A DNA stretch of 64,000 nucleotides. Origin: Antennarius striatus. Lineage: Eukaryota > Chordata > Actinopteri > Lophiiformes > Antennariidae. Every line of letters begins with the position of its first letter. Positions within the stretch are counted from its first letter, which is position 1. A program made the translations under genes and the position numbers. The notes under the pieces are model-generated. The model saw only the letters and a program-made list of their open reading frames with translations. It had not been told where the DNA came from and did no database searches. Where the stretch lies: positions 10,205,001-10,269,000 of the forward strand of contig NC_090797.1 of NCBI RefSeq assembly GCF_040054535.1. The letters run 5' to 3'. This document shows positions 1 to 13,290 of this stretch, in pieces.

Positions 1-734
1 GACGTTATCAGACGTCATACATTCTCCTGATCTGTAAAAACCTGAACTCATTACAGCAGATACTATGGTGGCATACACTTTGTTTAATTCAGGTGAAGAG
101 AAATAAAATTGACCTTAACCTCGCCCACATAAAACCACTGATATACTAGTTTGTCATTCTGAGATGCACAATGTCTTATGCAAAACAATAAAAGGGTAAA
201 ACAGATGAGAAAGAGGGAGGAAAAGATTGATAGTGATAATACGCTGTCGTTATATTTAGAGGTAGGGTTAGGGTTTCTTTTTATAAACATAAACGTCTGG
301 AGACAGACAAGGCTTTTTCTCTGTTCTACAGACAATCGGACAACATTCATACCCTTAAGTCAATAAAAGTCCTGGAAAATCATGAGAGAATCACACCAAT
401 CTGGCCTTCAGAATCCCTCCCATCTCCATCAGAACCACAGCTGAAGCACTTTTGTGCAAAAAGGATGATTCTTATCGACAGAATCTTACATCCCATCCTA
501 TGAATGTGAGGCTGCATTGAGTGTGTCAGCGTGACTGAGGACAGTCACAAAGATAATCTACTGTTGGATTCAGTCTTATATAGTAGTGTGTCTGCTCTAC
601 CTGTGCATGTACTGACATTTGGTGTGAGGATCTGCGCCAGACCTGGAAATCCTTGCAGTCTTAGGAAGTTAGTGAATTTTTACAAAAATATTTATGTATT
701 CAACATTTTTTTAAAAATATATTCTGTGTCTCAC
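1..734 (-). other. slc2a13: slc2a13 intron 2 (partial)
   Basis: This stretch follows the donor site of slc2a13 exon 2 on the minus strand and runs off the left edge of the window. I found no sequence resembling the next SLC2A13 exon, which should carry the PESPR sugar-transporter motif, so that exon lies outside. The interval is AT-rich and holds no other recognisable gene. Confidence 0.8.
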
Positions 735-1877
735 CTCCATCCATCGTGCTGCAGGTAGCTGAACGCGCCGTCGATGAGGCTGGCAGTGAACTGTCCACCG
801 GTGATGAAGAGGGTGTTAACAGTAACCAGCTGCCCCCTGAGTTGGGGTGGAGAGGCCTCGGCGATGTAGACTGGAACCGTCATAGAGGCGATTCCTACAT
901 AACCAGGAGAGAGAGGGAGAGGAGATGGTTGGTGGGGACTTCTATTACCCAGAAGACATGTGCATGAAACAGTTGGTATTTGGATAAAAGTTAACTGTTG
1001 ACATCTGAAGTCTTTGGACTGAGCTACATACAGTCACATCTAAATTGGGTAGAAATGTATAACATATGAACTAATCAAGGTTTATTTAACCAAAATCATT
1101 CCCAAAGATAAAATTTGAAGCAAAAGAAAATTGCAAGATTAGTGAAAAAGATCATGACCTGACTTCCAATGTCAATGGAACATTTTAGCATCTTCTACAA
1201 CAATCTTTTGTTATACTTCGAACAACTGTTTTTGCTCATTTTTTGACAAGACACAGCATATAAACGATCTGGTTAAACTAAAGGGCATAACTGCTACAAG
1301 ACAGGATATTTCCTTTAAGACTTAGTGGGGGCCAAAACGGAGCTGAAGTGAGATCAAATATCAGATGTAGTGCATATCCACTGCAGCAGATGGTGAGACA
1401 CGCACCTTTAAATAAATGCCAGTAACATCTGTGTGTCTGCTTGGAGGTAATTGGTTATCCAACACAGCATCTTTACAGGGTCAAACTATGTCAGGTCTTT
1501 GTTAACAACTGTTCCATAAGACTACCGCTCCCTGTCTGAGTACATATGAGAGGAGATTCATAGTTTAAAAGCATTTTAAGCACATGTTGGATGCTATTCT
1601 CGATATGACCAATCAGAGGCCTTTTCTTAAAATGTGTGCTTTTGTTCACCATCATACTGTATTCATAGGAATCATAAGTGTTTTGCAGTTTTGCCACTCA
1701 TTACAATGATTTCAATGATCTTTATATCAAACAAATAAGTTTGAGCTTTGAACTAAACAGGCAAGTATGAAAAGAACTAAAGAGACACAAACAAATGCTG
1801 CAGCATATATCAGTAATGGGACTTGCACTACTCTGATTTCTGGAAAGCATTAATTTACATACACACACACACACACA

Positions 1878-1925
<48 letters not shown>

Positions 1926-4771
1926 CACACACAGTGGGTGTGTGTTTGTCCAGGATGTCTCTGACGAGGTGCCATGAGACCACAGCTTTCTGCAGCTGGC
2001 TCCTGATAAGTTCTATTAATAGTCTGCCACTGCCTTCTACCCTCCCCTCTCCTCCCTTTCCTGCTGCCCTGCCCTCAACGGCCGCCATGACGACGTGGCT
2101 ACCTGTTGCTATGACAACCACTTTCTGGGAGAGCAGCCGTGATGTCTCTGTGCAGGCACCACATTGTGGCAACTTTGGGAACCGGGAACTAGTAACAGAG
2201 AACAAAAAGGACTTCGTCTTCCTCCTTGAGGGAGTATGTAACACACTCCTTGACAATGGAAGGAATCAACAGTTAGTTTAGAGGCCGCTGTTACACCCAA
2301 TCCCATCAGTCTTGTCTCTAGCATTTCCCCTTGATAGCACAAACATATCTTGAGCTTTTTGAGGCAAGCCTTTGTCTTAATTATAGCGTAAAAAATGATG
2401 ATCATCTAATGACGGAAATACGAGATCCAGATCACCGCTCAAATTTAATCAGCTGCTCTTGGGCATGAAGGCTGTCTGCTCAGGCAAATTGAATCCATTC
2501 ATAAGCTATTTTAGAAATAGTCTAGGGTATTTGTAGGTTAGGCGTTCATGTTCAGCTTCTGTGGCACCACTGAAAGGATTCTAAATACAATATGACCTTT
2601 TACAAAACATCTCCTTACCGGTTTCTTGATCATTTTAACATAGGAAAGATTTCCACATTGGTTTTACGTGAACATCTATTTTTAAGCAGCACCAGTTACT
2701 GTATAATCTATATTACAGGGAGGTAGAATCATGAGCCATGTCAGTCACACGTTTATTGTGATGTTTCTTATTCCATTGCATATCACACAAATACACCTAC
2801 CACGATCAGCACCTGTTCATTTTTAACATCTGTTTCCACAAAAAGTACAACGGTGGGCATTTAGCCTGGAGCTTGTCTCGTAAAAATGTTCTGGTTTACA
2901 TCATCTGACTCTTTAATATTCATTTGATTTATCAGTATTATTTTAAGTCCATGTCGTAGACCTTATTTTTTATTTTTTTGATGAGGGCTTGTGTCATGTC
3001 AGGACACAAGGGTTGCAAACATATAATTTCCATTGTAAAAAGGTTCAACCATTTCTTAAACCTATCATTTTCCTCACAAACACACTGTGGTGAAGACAGG
3101 ATAGAAGAAGGATGACCTGCCCTTAACGTACAGTCTACAAACATACCCATGCTTTGAGCTTCAGGATTCATTTCTACTTCTAAAGCATTTTTTATTGCTT
3201 TCAGCGTGCTCTTCAGTTACTGGAGTTTACTTGGTTTTCCTATATTTACGTCTTATTTCTGCCCTAATGGTATAATTTGGATCATTCGACACAAGGTAGG
3301 TGTTAAGCAGACACTCTGAAAAAAGATCCTATAATCCATTCCATCGGATGGGGAGGCAGGCTTATAAGCCCCCCCCCCCCTCCAAATACAGCTACCTATT
3401 ATCACACAACCCAAATTCAGGTCAACTGTATCATCTCCTTGGAAACTAGGCAAAGCGCAGTTCTGGAGTGCCTCAGGATGAAAGGCTTATAAATTTTTTG
3501 GTAAGTGGACTTTCTACTTTTGGACATATGCTATAACGGACTGCGGAGATCAGTCTAGCATGTTTGAAAAGTCTTTAATAATAAGTATGAAGTTGAATTC
3601 GAGATTTGAGTCGGTAGACAGAGCAGCAGGCAGATTTCATGGTAATCTCTGGAGTCGTTTATCAGTGGAGACAGAAACCACCACAAACCATGAAATTGTT
3701 TTTTGATTTATTTATTTTTAATCCAATAGCTACTATGTGTGTGTTTGAACAGTATGTTTTTTATCCTGCTTGCTTGACACCATACACACACAAAGAGTGA
3801 AGTATGCACAGATCTTAACTCACTTAATGCAGACAAGTCCTGGAGATCCTCATGCTAATACCTTAGTGAGTATTCATGTCATACAGCCTGAACCCTCCCT
3901 GCTCTGCTATCTCCATTCTTTTCACCAGCTTGTCAGACGAAGCCACACCTGCCGTGACAAAAAGCCCTTATGCCTGAGTGTGAGATGCTGCAGTTGATAT
4001 TCATGTTATTACTGAGTATTGGATCATTTCTATTGAACTCTCTGGTGCAGGTGGAAAAATAGGCTGGAGTCCATTAAAGCTAATACCATTACAGACCATT
4101 AAAAAGGTCAAAATACCACCAGAAACAGGCTCTAGAGTCCATTTTCTTGATACTTATTGGACACTGGCTTTTAGGCTACACAGTTAAACTGCCAATTCTA
4201 ATTGTATTAGCTTGACAAATATGTCATATTCCATCTTGATTGACTTGTGATTCTCTATTTGGACAATTTTTTTTTAACCAAATAGTAAAATTCCACTACT
4301 ATATATGAAATAACATATGTTTAAGTTTCTAGCTGGCTCACCAAACAGCTAGCCTGATTATCTAACTGTTTGCCCCAAACTACATCTTCCATGCAGTTAG
4401 TAAAATGAGTTTATCCATATCCATTATCTGCTTCTGTTTAGTGTCAGTTCTTTTATTAGAAAAAAAAAAAAAGTAGTGGATTTTTGAATGCCTGAAAAAA
4501 GCAGCTTCAACATTTAGTATCCAGAGTTGCATTTTCCAAAATCAATCTACCAGACGTGGCGAGATGAACCTTTAACTACAATAGCTCATTTAGGACGGTT
4601 GTGTTTTCATCTTCCTCAGAAAATGACTGAACACACACAACGTTTCCATATTTCTCGTCTTGCTGGATTGGGGAACTCTTTGAAACTCGGTTTCAGTGTG
4701 TTGCCACTCTGGTAAATGGGCTCTACTTTCAGCACCACGGATAGTTCCCAGCCATGTCTTCTCCAAACAGA

Positions 4772-4809
<38 letters not shown>

Positions 4810-7800
4810 AAGCCATCATCTGCTCAGACTCGGCCTCAAAGCAGTGCGGTACGCTCCAACAGAAGATCTGTCGGGTCCTGTGAAGCTGACTCTGGGCACC
4901 CTGAACAAAGCTCCTGCTGACTCTCTTGATCACAATATGATGCTTCATTTGGCCCTCCATTGCTGTGGCGTAGTAGAGACAGAACATGTTCTGGCACTAA
5001 GTAGCTCATTGTGACCGAGGAAGCAAATTAGAGGCTATTGGGAGATCCTTGAAAATGCAGCACGAGGAAAAAGAAAGCTCCCTGAGTTAAAGCTGTTGTT
5101 ATTTTCAAATGGATAAGTGGTGTGAGGGGCGATTAAATTCAGTGGTACAAGCAGGAGAGGTTGTCCCCTTCCTTAATTAAATTCACTCAAGTGAGTCTAA
5201 TTTCATGCCGCGTTTTGCAAAAACAGGTTTGTTTGTTAAGATGCAAATGAAAGAACAATATACTCTGCTGCAGGATGAAAAATGTGTGATCTTATGTTTT
5301 CAAAAAACAGAAAGTACGAATCTAAATCCATTAAAAAAAAATCATTTTCTGAAAACTTGACATTTTAGCGATGTGGTTTCCGCATTTCGAGCAGTAATAG
5401 GTGGGTAGAAACACCTTGTTAGAGCAACACGTATCCTCCACATAGTCAGGAAGAGAAAATGAACTTGATTATACAGAGAAAGTATTAATTATTGTGCCTC
5501 AAGGTAAGAATAAGCACTATGTAAATAGATTGCCTTCATCTGTGGTTTATATGGACAAAACTCTTTTGATTACTTGATTGATGGAGAATATAGAAGGAAA
5601 ACATGACCATAAACACCATGTGGGAGCTACTGTGTGTGTCTGTGTGAGATTATGGATTATGAATAATAAGGGCTGTAGGTGTCAGAGCAGATTTCACTAG
5701 AAAAACAAAACATCTGCTGCTACTTTTTGCGGATTTTAACCACTATCAAATGTAGATATAAAGAAACTATTATTTTAGAAGGAGATGTTGAATATCAAAA
5801 ATTACAGGGCAAATGTCACATGACACATAGAATGTACAATTAGGGAACATGGTTCACTTGTGTTGGAAAGCATTGTCTTCATGTGTGCGTCTGCAATCCA
5901 ACTAAAGATTCCCACCAACTCAGCTTGTCTTGGAGGAAGACCAGATAATTCTGTGTGAGAAAATTAGGTAAAAGTCTTATTAAAAGGTGACATTAATATC
6001 TGACATTATGTCTAAATATCTAAAACTTTTAGATGAGTTGCATTAAATATTTTCATGGTAACTGGATCATAGGTCTACTTGTATGTGACTGCCTATCACA
6101 GTTCTCCCCAGCTCTATATGCCTTTGTAGCATCTTTCAGCTCAAAGTTTCTGTTTCACAGCCCATTTCTTTCTAGTTCTGTTCAATTCTCTCCATGGTTT
6201 TATCTCCAGTCAAAGTTTTAGTGGAACAAAAAAAAGGACCGTATTCAAATGCTCAGCGTTGAAGAGAAGAAAGACAAAACATTAGTGGCTAGCTGGGGGA
6301 CATAGTGGAGCATTCAGAAGCTTAGCAGCCAGTTATTTCCCTCAGGAGCCGGTGCAGACTAAAACAAAGTGAATATTGGACTTACATTCATCAGGCTGCC
6401 AGAACTACAGCTCTAAATGAATGCTAATGTTTCCGTTTATCTGCAGGATATATAGAAGAACATCTGTTTGGTAAACAAGCACAGCCACACCGATGTTTAG
6501 GACAACCCCGTATATCAGAAAGACCAATATGGCGGTTGACGTTATCTCATTAAATGTATGTACTGTATGCTGGTTGACAAATGTGATCTAAATGACATGT
6601 GCAGACATGACAAATACATGCTTTAAAGCCATGCCGGTTTCACCAGCATCTTTTTTCAACTAAATTTCTTGGTCGCACAGGAAAAAACTCATTACAAATG
6701 AAAAATCCCATGCTTGAAATCCACAAAAGAGTTATTCCTTCAAGATAAAAAACATCCCATGACAAAGATCCACTGCAGGAGGAAAAGCCTTTCAATTGAT
6801 TGGAATTACCAAGTCATGAAATAAATCATTGGCAGTTCTGACAGGCTGGTTCAATACTGTCTGTTTGCTCAGGCTAGCAGTGGTTCCTATCACACATTAT
6901 GTGTAAACAAGCAAAGGTCAGAACAACCAGCCAGGAGCTGACAAACCAGAGGCTTCTGGGTAGGAATAAAAGGAGGAGAGTATCAGTGGTGCAGGTCCCA
7001 TGACCTTCTTATATTCCAATTCAAAAACGTGAAGTAACTGCGGTCCTGACAGGTGTCGGTCATGTTGATGTGAGCATGCAGGTGACAGGCATGGTTGAAA
7101 TAATTGCATACAATAAAAAAATCTTCCTTTATTAATGTCTCCGGGGTCTAATTTTGGATGTAGAATGTACTTGATTATCTTTCAGGGCTAGGCGGAGCAT
7201 GCTTGTGTAATGAAGGTGTCTGTGTAGGAAAAGATTGTTCTGGCAGAGGGGGAGAAGATATGAAGCAACCACTTGCTGTATCACACCTAAATTCACCCTG
7301 GAGATCAGTTTGTGGTTGTATTAGCAACTAGTGGAAAGCTACAGCAGTTTCTGTTCTCTTCATTTCTCTCTGTTTGCTAAATGTTACCTGCTTGATTACT
7401 CTCAATAAACAACAAACAGTCATTACACAAAAATGTCTTGTGTACAATCCAGGTATAATTACGAACAATATGGTAATAATAAATAATAATTAAAGATGAT
7501 TTCTGGTGATCTCCATAGTAAAGTTGTGACTGATGATGTCCTTGTACTCTTTGCAATTCAAAAGGACGAAAGCAATATTTCCAAAAATGCCACCTTTAGG
7601 CAATAATCACCCTACATTCATTTTCTTGTAGATGATTACAATCATTTCATCTACAGCCCTTTATCTGCATCAAAGGTAACTGATCTACTGGAGATTATCC
7701 CAGCAGGATATGAGCAAGCGGTGTGGTACACTCCAGATAAGACGCCAGCCCATCGTGGGGCCACATGAAAGACAAGCAACCACTGACACACCTACAGACA

Positions 7801-10390
7801 GTGATCAGTTCACCTAACCTGTGTGTTTTTGGAGGTGGGAGGAAGCCACAGAACCCGGAGAGAACAGACGTGGGGAGTATATAAAAAATCCACACAGAAA
7901 GGAATTAAACTCAGAACTCGCTACCATTTTGCCCAGAAAATATTAAGCGCTTTCGAATATTTTAGCAACACAAAAGAGCACATTCTGCTTTGAGTCCAAT
8001 CGGCAACATTTTAATTAAAGTTATTTGAAGTGTAATCTGTTGATTATTTCCATGAATAGTTCTTCATTTTGGGAAAATTAAATGATGAACAAAGAGTCAT
8101 CAAAGCATCACAGAATTGGATGCTTGGAATTGGATGGATTGATGAATTTAAGGAACTTGTTTGGTCAAAAAAGCCCCCCAAAAATTAATTAACAATGAAA
8201 TGAAACCTAAGCAATTGATTTTCAGAGTTTTTTTGTTTTGTTTTTTTGTGTGTCTTTTTTACAAGCCATACTTATCAAATAAGTGACTGATTGTTCAGGC
8301 CTTCTGTGAATTTTAATTTTCTCTGTTGTGCTTGTCTTGCTCTGTATTTTTGGCGTTTTTTTTCTGTATTTATTTATTAGGAACCAGTTCAGTGAAAGGA
8401 GGTGAAAACTAGCTCATTGGTTATGAAAAGGAAATCACATCAAATGGTTTCAATATACTGTATGGGCTTTGCTTTAACAGAATGGTCACAAAAAATAGCA
8501 GTTGCAGAGAAATGACCTTTTTCCCATTTCCATGTAGTTTGAAACCAATAAATGTGATGTGTTCATTAACTCCAAATATAAAGCAGGTTGTCCACCTTAT
8601 TGTAACTACATTGAGAGTGAGAGACAGTGAGAGAAACGCACCCAGTGATGTATCATCATTGCACAACTGGTCTTTGCTTAAGAAGTTTTGGAGTCAAAGG
8701 AAAAGCTCCCCAAGTTTTGGACTGGATTTTTTCCACACAGGACATATGAAGCATTTTAAGCTTCACATTGCAAGAATGAATCTCTGGGTTTGATTCACTT
8801 TTGTACAGAAAAATCAACAACAGGATTTTCCATCATTCTCCTAATTATGTTAGGATTTATTAATGCATCATGTGACAGGAACCAGAATCAATGAGCACAA
8901 GAATCTTTAGGCATGGTGCTAAAAGAAGATGACACGCAGAACTATTCACTGCGTATGTTTGACGAAACGTTAATCTTTTCTCAGTGCTTTACGGAGGTCT
9001 TCTATTCCTCCATCTATCTCTCAGCAGAACTCTTAAAAAAGACGGCGGACTGGACCCATGAATGTGTGCGCTCAGCCAGGAAAGCCCATTTTAACATCCC
9101 TTTCCACAGAGACTGTGACTCGTGTAACAGGCACGTCTCGTGTAATAGCATGCAAAGAGCAGAGGAAAGATAGAGGGCTAATTGAAGAGAAGAGAAAGCA
9201 GCAGGTGAAAATATTCATGCAGTGGGGGGGGGGGAGTAGGGTAAGGCAATTTATTTCATTAAAGCAATATTCTTGACATCTAAAGCTTCCTGTTTGATTG
9301 CTCCCTTCATCCTGGTTTCCTGTGGGCATGCTGTGGAGATGTTCCCATCTTCTTCTTTTTTTTTTAAGAATTTGTTTTCCTTCATCACTTAATGTTACCC
9401 GACTGAACTTAATAATGATGATGGTGATAATAACAGTAAAGACAGCAAGATGTCTAAGTGAGCAAACAGAGGGCCAAACTGTGTAATTAGAAGCTGTGAG
9501 TAATTACAAACGTGGAGCCGGAGGCAGGAAGAGGACAGGCAGCAGCAAACCAACAACCATTCAGCCAGAGGAAGAGGGACCCATCATCTGACCGTGACCT
9601 CTGAACTCTCTCATGTAGAGCAAATGTTTAAGCGTGGGAATAAATATTAATGCTCGGATGAGATAATTTCACAAGTTTTCAGGTTTGAGCTACTTTTTCC
9701 ACCTCAGTGGAAAAAGTAAGAACTTAAAGCATGTTGTACCCAGCATGTGCTTGCATTGTTTATTTACCCCCACAACATTCCCATGAAAACAAACAGGGAC
9801 CCATGTTGGCCCCAAGTCTTACCAAGCCCAACTCCAACGATGAGCCTCCCCGCCAGGAGAGCCTCTTTACCCGGAGCGGTGCTGAGCACGATGCCCCCGA
9901 CGGTGAAGAAGAAGCTGGCCAGCAGGATGCACACCCTGCGCCCGAACAGCCCGTTGAGGAAGGCGCCCAGCAGCGCAGACAGGGCGGCCGTGGCCACAGT
10001 ACTAGAGATGAGCACCTCCTGCCACAGGGCGCTCAGGTCCAGCTCCCTCTTCAGCAGGAGCATCGCCCCGGAGATCACCCCGGTGTCGTACCCGAACAAG
10101 AAGCCTCCCAGGGCGGAGAACGCAGCCAGGACGTAGACGAATCCGGGCGTGACATCCTGCTGGAACTGCTTGCGGGCAGCCCTTTCCAGGTCCACGGTGG
10201 ATGAGGAGGGTTCTGTCGGTGCGCCCGCGGAGGAAGCCGCGGCGGAGGCGCCCTGGCTGCTGATGCTGGCGCTGGATGGAACCTTGATGAGACTCCGCTC
10301 TCCTCCATCCTTCACTTTCCTCCACCGCTCGCCCATCAGGTTGCTCATACTACGGAGATTGTAGTCATGGTCGCCCTGCTTTCGCGACAT
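735..10390 (-). CDS. slc2a13: Proton/myo-inositol cotransporter SLC2A13 (HMIT), first two exons only
   Basis: This is the 5' part of an MFS sugar transporter of the GLUT family, which in mammals carries myo-inositol with protons across plasma and intracellular membranes. Exon 1 is 9823-10390 (ATG at 10390-10388) and ends at GGCTTG|GTAAGA. Exon 2 is 735-894 and ends before GTGAGA. The junction codon restores [17 protein letters not shown], the expected family sequence. The 243 visible residues comprise a polar Ser/Ala-rich N-terminus (1-80), TM1 (about 83-107) with the [10 protein letters not shown] signature, the GRR loop motif after TM2, and TM3-TM5 up to [10 protein letters not shown]. The full family protein is about 600-650 residues, so roughly 60% lies beyond the left edge, including PESPR. 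Exon 1 is strikingly CpG-rich. The gene is divergent from the mucin gene downstream. Family assignment is very secure. Whether this is the a or b teleost paralogue cannot be told. Confidence 0.95.
1861..1933. repeat. AC / ACGC compound microsatellite
   Basis: An (AC)n tract switches to about nine copies of the tetranucleotide ACGC and back to (AC)n. It lies in slc2a13 intron 1. The open frames across it on both strands are artefacts of the repeat. Confidence 0.97.
4774..4808. repeat. CT dinucleotide microsatellite
   Basis: About 17 uninterrupted CT units lie inside slc2a13 intron 1. Confidence 0.95.
7690..7915 (+). repeat. Teleost interspersed repeat fragment
   Basis: Recognisable blocks include a 'cactccagataagacgcca' block, 'catcgtggggccac', 'gtgtgtttttggaggtggga' followed by 'ggaagccacagaacccggag', and 'atccacacagaaagg'. 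From memory this is a high-copy repeat in many fish genomes. Degenerate fragments of the same family appear at about 15365-15480 and 45180-45262. I cannot name the superfamily with certainty. Confidence 0.7.
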
Positions 10391-10420
10391 ATGGGAAACA
10401 CCACACAGGACAAGGCTGCT
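9823..10420 (-). promoter_or_regulatory. slc2a13: CpG-rich 5' end of slc2a13
   Basis: CpG dinucleotides and GC content are visibly much higher here than in the AT-rich surroundings, mainly within the coding part of exon 1 (about 9890-10330). This is typical of a CpG-island promoter/first exon of a broadly expressed gene. I see no TATA box just upstream of the ATG on the minus strand. The transcription start is probably within the few hundred bases above 10390. Confidence 0.55.
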
Positions 10421-10438
10421 GAGTTAGATCTGATGCTT

Positions 10439-10473
10439 CCCCCCCCCAAAAAAAAAAAAAAAAAAAAAAAAAA
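10439..10473. repeat. Poly-C / poly-A homopolymer pair
   Basis: Nine C residues are followed directly by about 26 A residues, close to the 5' end of slc2a13. On the minus strand this is a poly-T/poly-G element about 50-85 bases upstream of the start codon. It is a likely sequencing and length-variation hotspot. Confidence 0.95.
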
Positions 10474-12392
10474 GGAAAACAGACTCCCACACCCACTTTA
10501 ACTAATTTACTCCCCCTCCCAGTTTGGAGCGATCCAAAAACCCACTCCTAAATATAACTGTTACATAAAGTTGCTCCCCAGCCTTGCGTGTGTCTGTTGA
10601 TCGCATCCCCCGTGGTCCTGATGAGAGAAAGTGAAGCTGAGTAGGGAGGAAAGGTAAGATAGACGGAGTGATGTGGAGCAGTTCGTCACTACCAGCGTCG
10701 GTGTGACGCAAAGAAATACTGTTTTGGAAACGTGATACTCATGTGAGGACTTAATCTGGTACAATCTAATAATAAGGGGGAAAAAAACATTCTATTCTAG
10801 AAATTGAAATATCTCAGGTAAAATTATCGAACTCAATCAAAGAAAATAAAATTATGTCATGCAGGTATTTATAGTGAATATGATGGAGCAGTCAATTCAT
10901 GGTAATTTATAAGAAACAATGATTATACTGTTTATCATTTTCTCTATAGGTGTAACGGAAAGCTCTATCAGAGTGTGTTCAAAATGTCAATACTTAATAA
11001 TATAGATATATAATAACCATAAGTTTCAAACGTTGAAATAAATGCGCACACATTTTGCTGAACAACACGCTGCTTCGGTCATAATAGAAACCGGCTGCCC
11101 CCTGCAGGACAACCCGATGTATTGCATGGAGAAAAAAATAATGACGATCTTCAGGGGACAAAAATTGTACAAATCTGTTTATGGAGGTTCATTGTGGGGT
11201 GTTTTTTTTTTTCCGCACAGTATTGACCGCTGATGTAACAGAAGCATATTCCTGCCTTGCCATAAAAACCAAAGGAAGGAATATTATGTTGCTGTATACT
11301 ATGTTATAATATTAAAAATACAGTATTACAGTGTGGTAATGATAAATAATTATATATTGAACGCAAAAAGAATACAGTATGATTCATTATCTGATGAAAT
11401 TTCCTTAAAAAAAGGTAGAAAGTGATGAAACGTCAATCTGTCAGTGTTGTGGAGCAGCAAAGAGGATTAACACAGCTGATTTTACAGTGTCACAGCATTA
11501 CAGCTGCCTTCTCGCATAATTCACACATACTGATCTGGCACCGCTGAAGGACGCTACACCTTCTACTGCGAAGCCAGCTGTTGTTTGGTCATTATTATAC
11601 GCACTGGGTGCTAATGCAATCACACATATACTGTATGTGTCACAAGTATTTATTTTCATTTTCATTTTTATTTTATTGATTGTTTGACTTAGAAGATGCC
11701 AAAATTAGTGACAATCCACAGAAAATTTCAAATTCCATGTTTTATAAAAAACCTCACATAAGGTTAAATTTCATTCAAAAAACAATTTTAAAAAATCATA
11801 TATTGATTTATTATAATTTTATACAACAAGTCAGGCTTGTTTTGCTAACAGAAAGAAAAAAAAATGATGGTGATTGAGAGATGTAGACTAAAGGTGAAAT
11901 AATCTGTAAATTCGAAAGCATTGCTATACTATCAAATTGTACTCAACATTACTGGATAAATACACTCACCAGTGTCAGGTGGAGTATTATGATTAGTGCT
12001 GTTATTAATCTGTTTTAATTAATCTGTTTTATGTCACTTCAGGAGCTGCAATGATACCCAAATATAATGTTTTTATTTGATCCTGAAAAATGCCTAGAGT
12101 GATAAATAAACTGACCCCGTGATGTCCCTTTTCTCTTTTTTTCAGAACTCTTTTACGCACTCATTGGCCACCTTCACCGTTATTGATCCATCTTAGAACA
12201 CAGAACAAGGATGTGTGTGAACATGTTGTGTGGATGCAGCCTGGAGAGACGACATGGTTGTAAATGCATTCGAGAGTTGAAGGAGATCGATAAATGGAGA
12301 GTGGCGTCACAGAGTGGAGAGTGGACACGTTCAGAAAAAGAATGGTGATCTCAGTCCATTAGCGAGGGAGGGCAGGGATGTGACGTGTTTCT

Positions 12393-12414
12393 TGTGTGTG
12401 TGTGTGCGTGTGTT

Positions 12415-12459
<45 letters not shown>
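12393..12459. repeat. GT dinucleotide microsatellite
   Basis: A GT tract, interrupted once by GTGCGTG and a short T run, sits in the slc2a13-mucin intergenic region. Confidence 0.95.
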
Positions 12460-12463
<4 letters not shown>

Positions 12464-12631
12464 ATAAACTACTAACCCTGTATACAGGATAGTAGTTTCT
12501 ATTGATTTGAAAACCTGTGATATCTCTACCAGGAAAATTAACACTGCAACTCCTGCTGATTCAGCATGTTGGAGGTGAAGTCTGGGCGGTGCTCCTTCAG
12601 TCAATGCATCCAGCCTTTGATGACTTGGTAT

Positions 12632-12721
12632 GGTTAGGATTCGGGTTTGGATTAGGATTAGGATTAGGTTTATTATTAGGGTTAGCATTAGAATTAAGGT
12701 TAGGGTTAGGGTTATGGTTAG
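12632..12721. repeat. Degenerate telomere-like repeats
   Basis: Successive units resemble GGATTA, GGGTTA and GGTTAG, ending in 'ggttagggttagggttatgg'. This is a short, degraded interstitial TTAGGG-like array. Such arrays are common in vertebrate genomes and need not mark a chromosome fusion. Confidence 0.8.
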
Positions 12722-12954
12722 CTTCCTTTGCCCTGATGCAACTAACATCATTCAAATGATGAGAAACCAGATGATGAAAAATCAAAGAAAACCTCACAGA
12801 ATAATCACTAATCACGTCCTCTGAATATTCTATAGCATGTTATCAATTCCCTTTTTAATTAATTAGCATCCACAAATCCCTCATCAGCATGAATTGTTGG
12901 TTTTTATATCTTGAATAGATTTACTGATGAATACTGATGAGTTAACAAGAACAA

Positions 12955-13290
12955 GAACAACAACCAAGGCAATCAGGGACTGCAACATCCCGCGACACCC
13001 CTGAATGCAAAATTTTACCCTGTCCTACTTTCATAGATCAAAGCAGTAGCTTTGATCTATATTCTTGCTCACACTGGCCTTCTTTCTTGTCTTTTTTATC
13101 CGGTTCCTGAGTGTAAAAACTTGACCTAGTTTTTTCAAGGTCAAAGTCATCCTCTCATTTACATCCCCTTTGCCGCCCCAGTAATGTGCTTTTTATTTCA
13201 TCTTTTTATCCAAAGATATTTAGTGGACTGACGGACAGACAGACGGACAAACACACAAACAGTGACAATTACAATACATCCCCTTAGCGA
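12955..13290 (+). repeat. Dispersed repeat, copy 1
   Basis: This segment resembles 57228-57790 in the same orientation. Shared blocks include 'gactgcaacatc', 'cctgaat.caaaattttaccctg', 'ttcaaggtcaaagtcatc', 'agtaatgtgctttttatttc' and 'atctttttatcc', then a 'ggacaaacacacaaacagtg' block. The phrase 'acttgacctag...aaggtca' is typical of a repeat found in many aquatic animal genomes. I infer an old mobile element, class unknown. Confidence 0.75.
13033..13060. repeat. Perfect 12-bp inverted repeat with 4-base loop
   Basis: The arm 'atagatcaaagc' is followed by 'agta' and then its exact reverse complement. It lies inside dispersed repeat copy 1 and could fold as a hairpin. No function is implied. 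Confidence 0.9.

Larger units (their letters stand above)
895..9822 (-). other. slc2a13: slc2a13 intron 1 (about 8.9 kb)
   Basis: This is the large first intron between the two visible slc2a13 exons. It is AT-rich and contains several microsatellites (1861-1933, 4774-4808), a poly-C run (3369-3380) and a teleost interspersed repeat fragment (about 7690-7915). I saw no conserved protein-coding segment on either strand. Open frames here are short and look random. Confidence 0.7.

Noticed and set aside
746..967. Plus-strand 73-codon frame
   Set aside because: It is the antisense of slc2a13 exon 2, which translates on the minus strand to a conserved transporter segment with both splice sites.
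9731..9822. Extension of slc2a13 exon 1 into a C-terminal tail ([12 protein letters not shown])
   Set aside because: This is read-through of the intron after a good GTAAGA donor. Splicing to 894 gives the conserved family sequence.
9731..10204. Plus-strand open frames opposite slc2a13 exon 1
   Set aside because: They are GC-rich shadows of the exon. The minus-strand frame matches SLC2A13 and joins exon 2 in phase.
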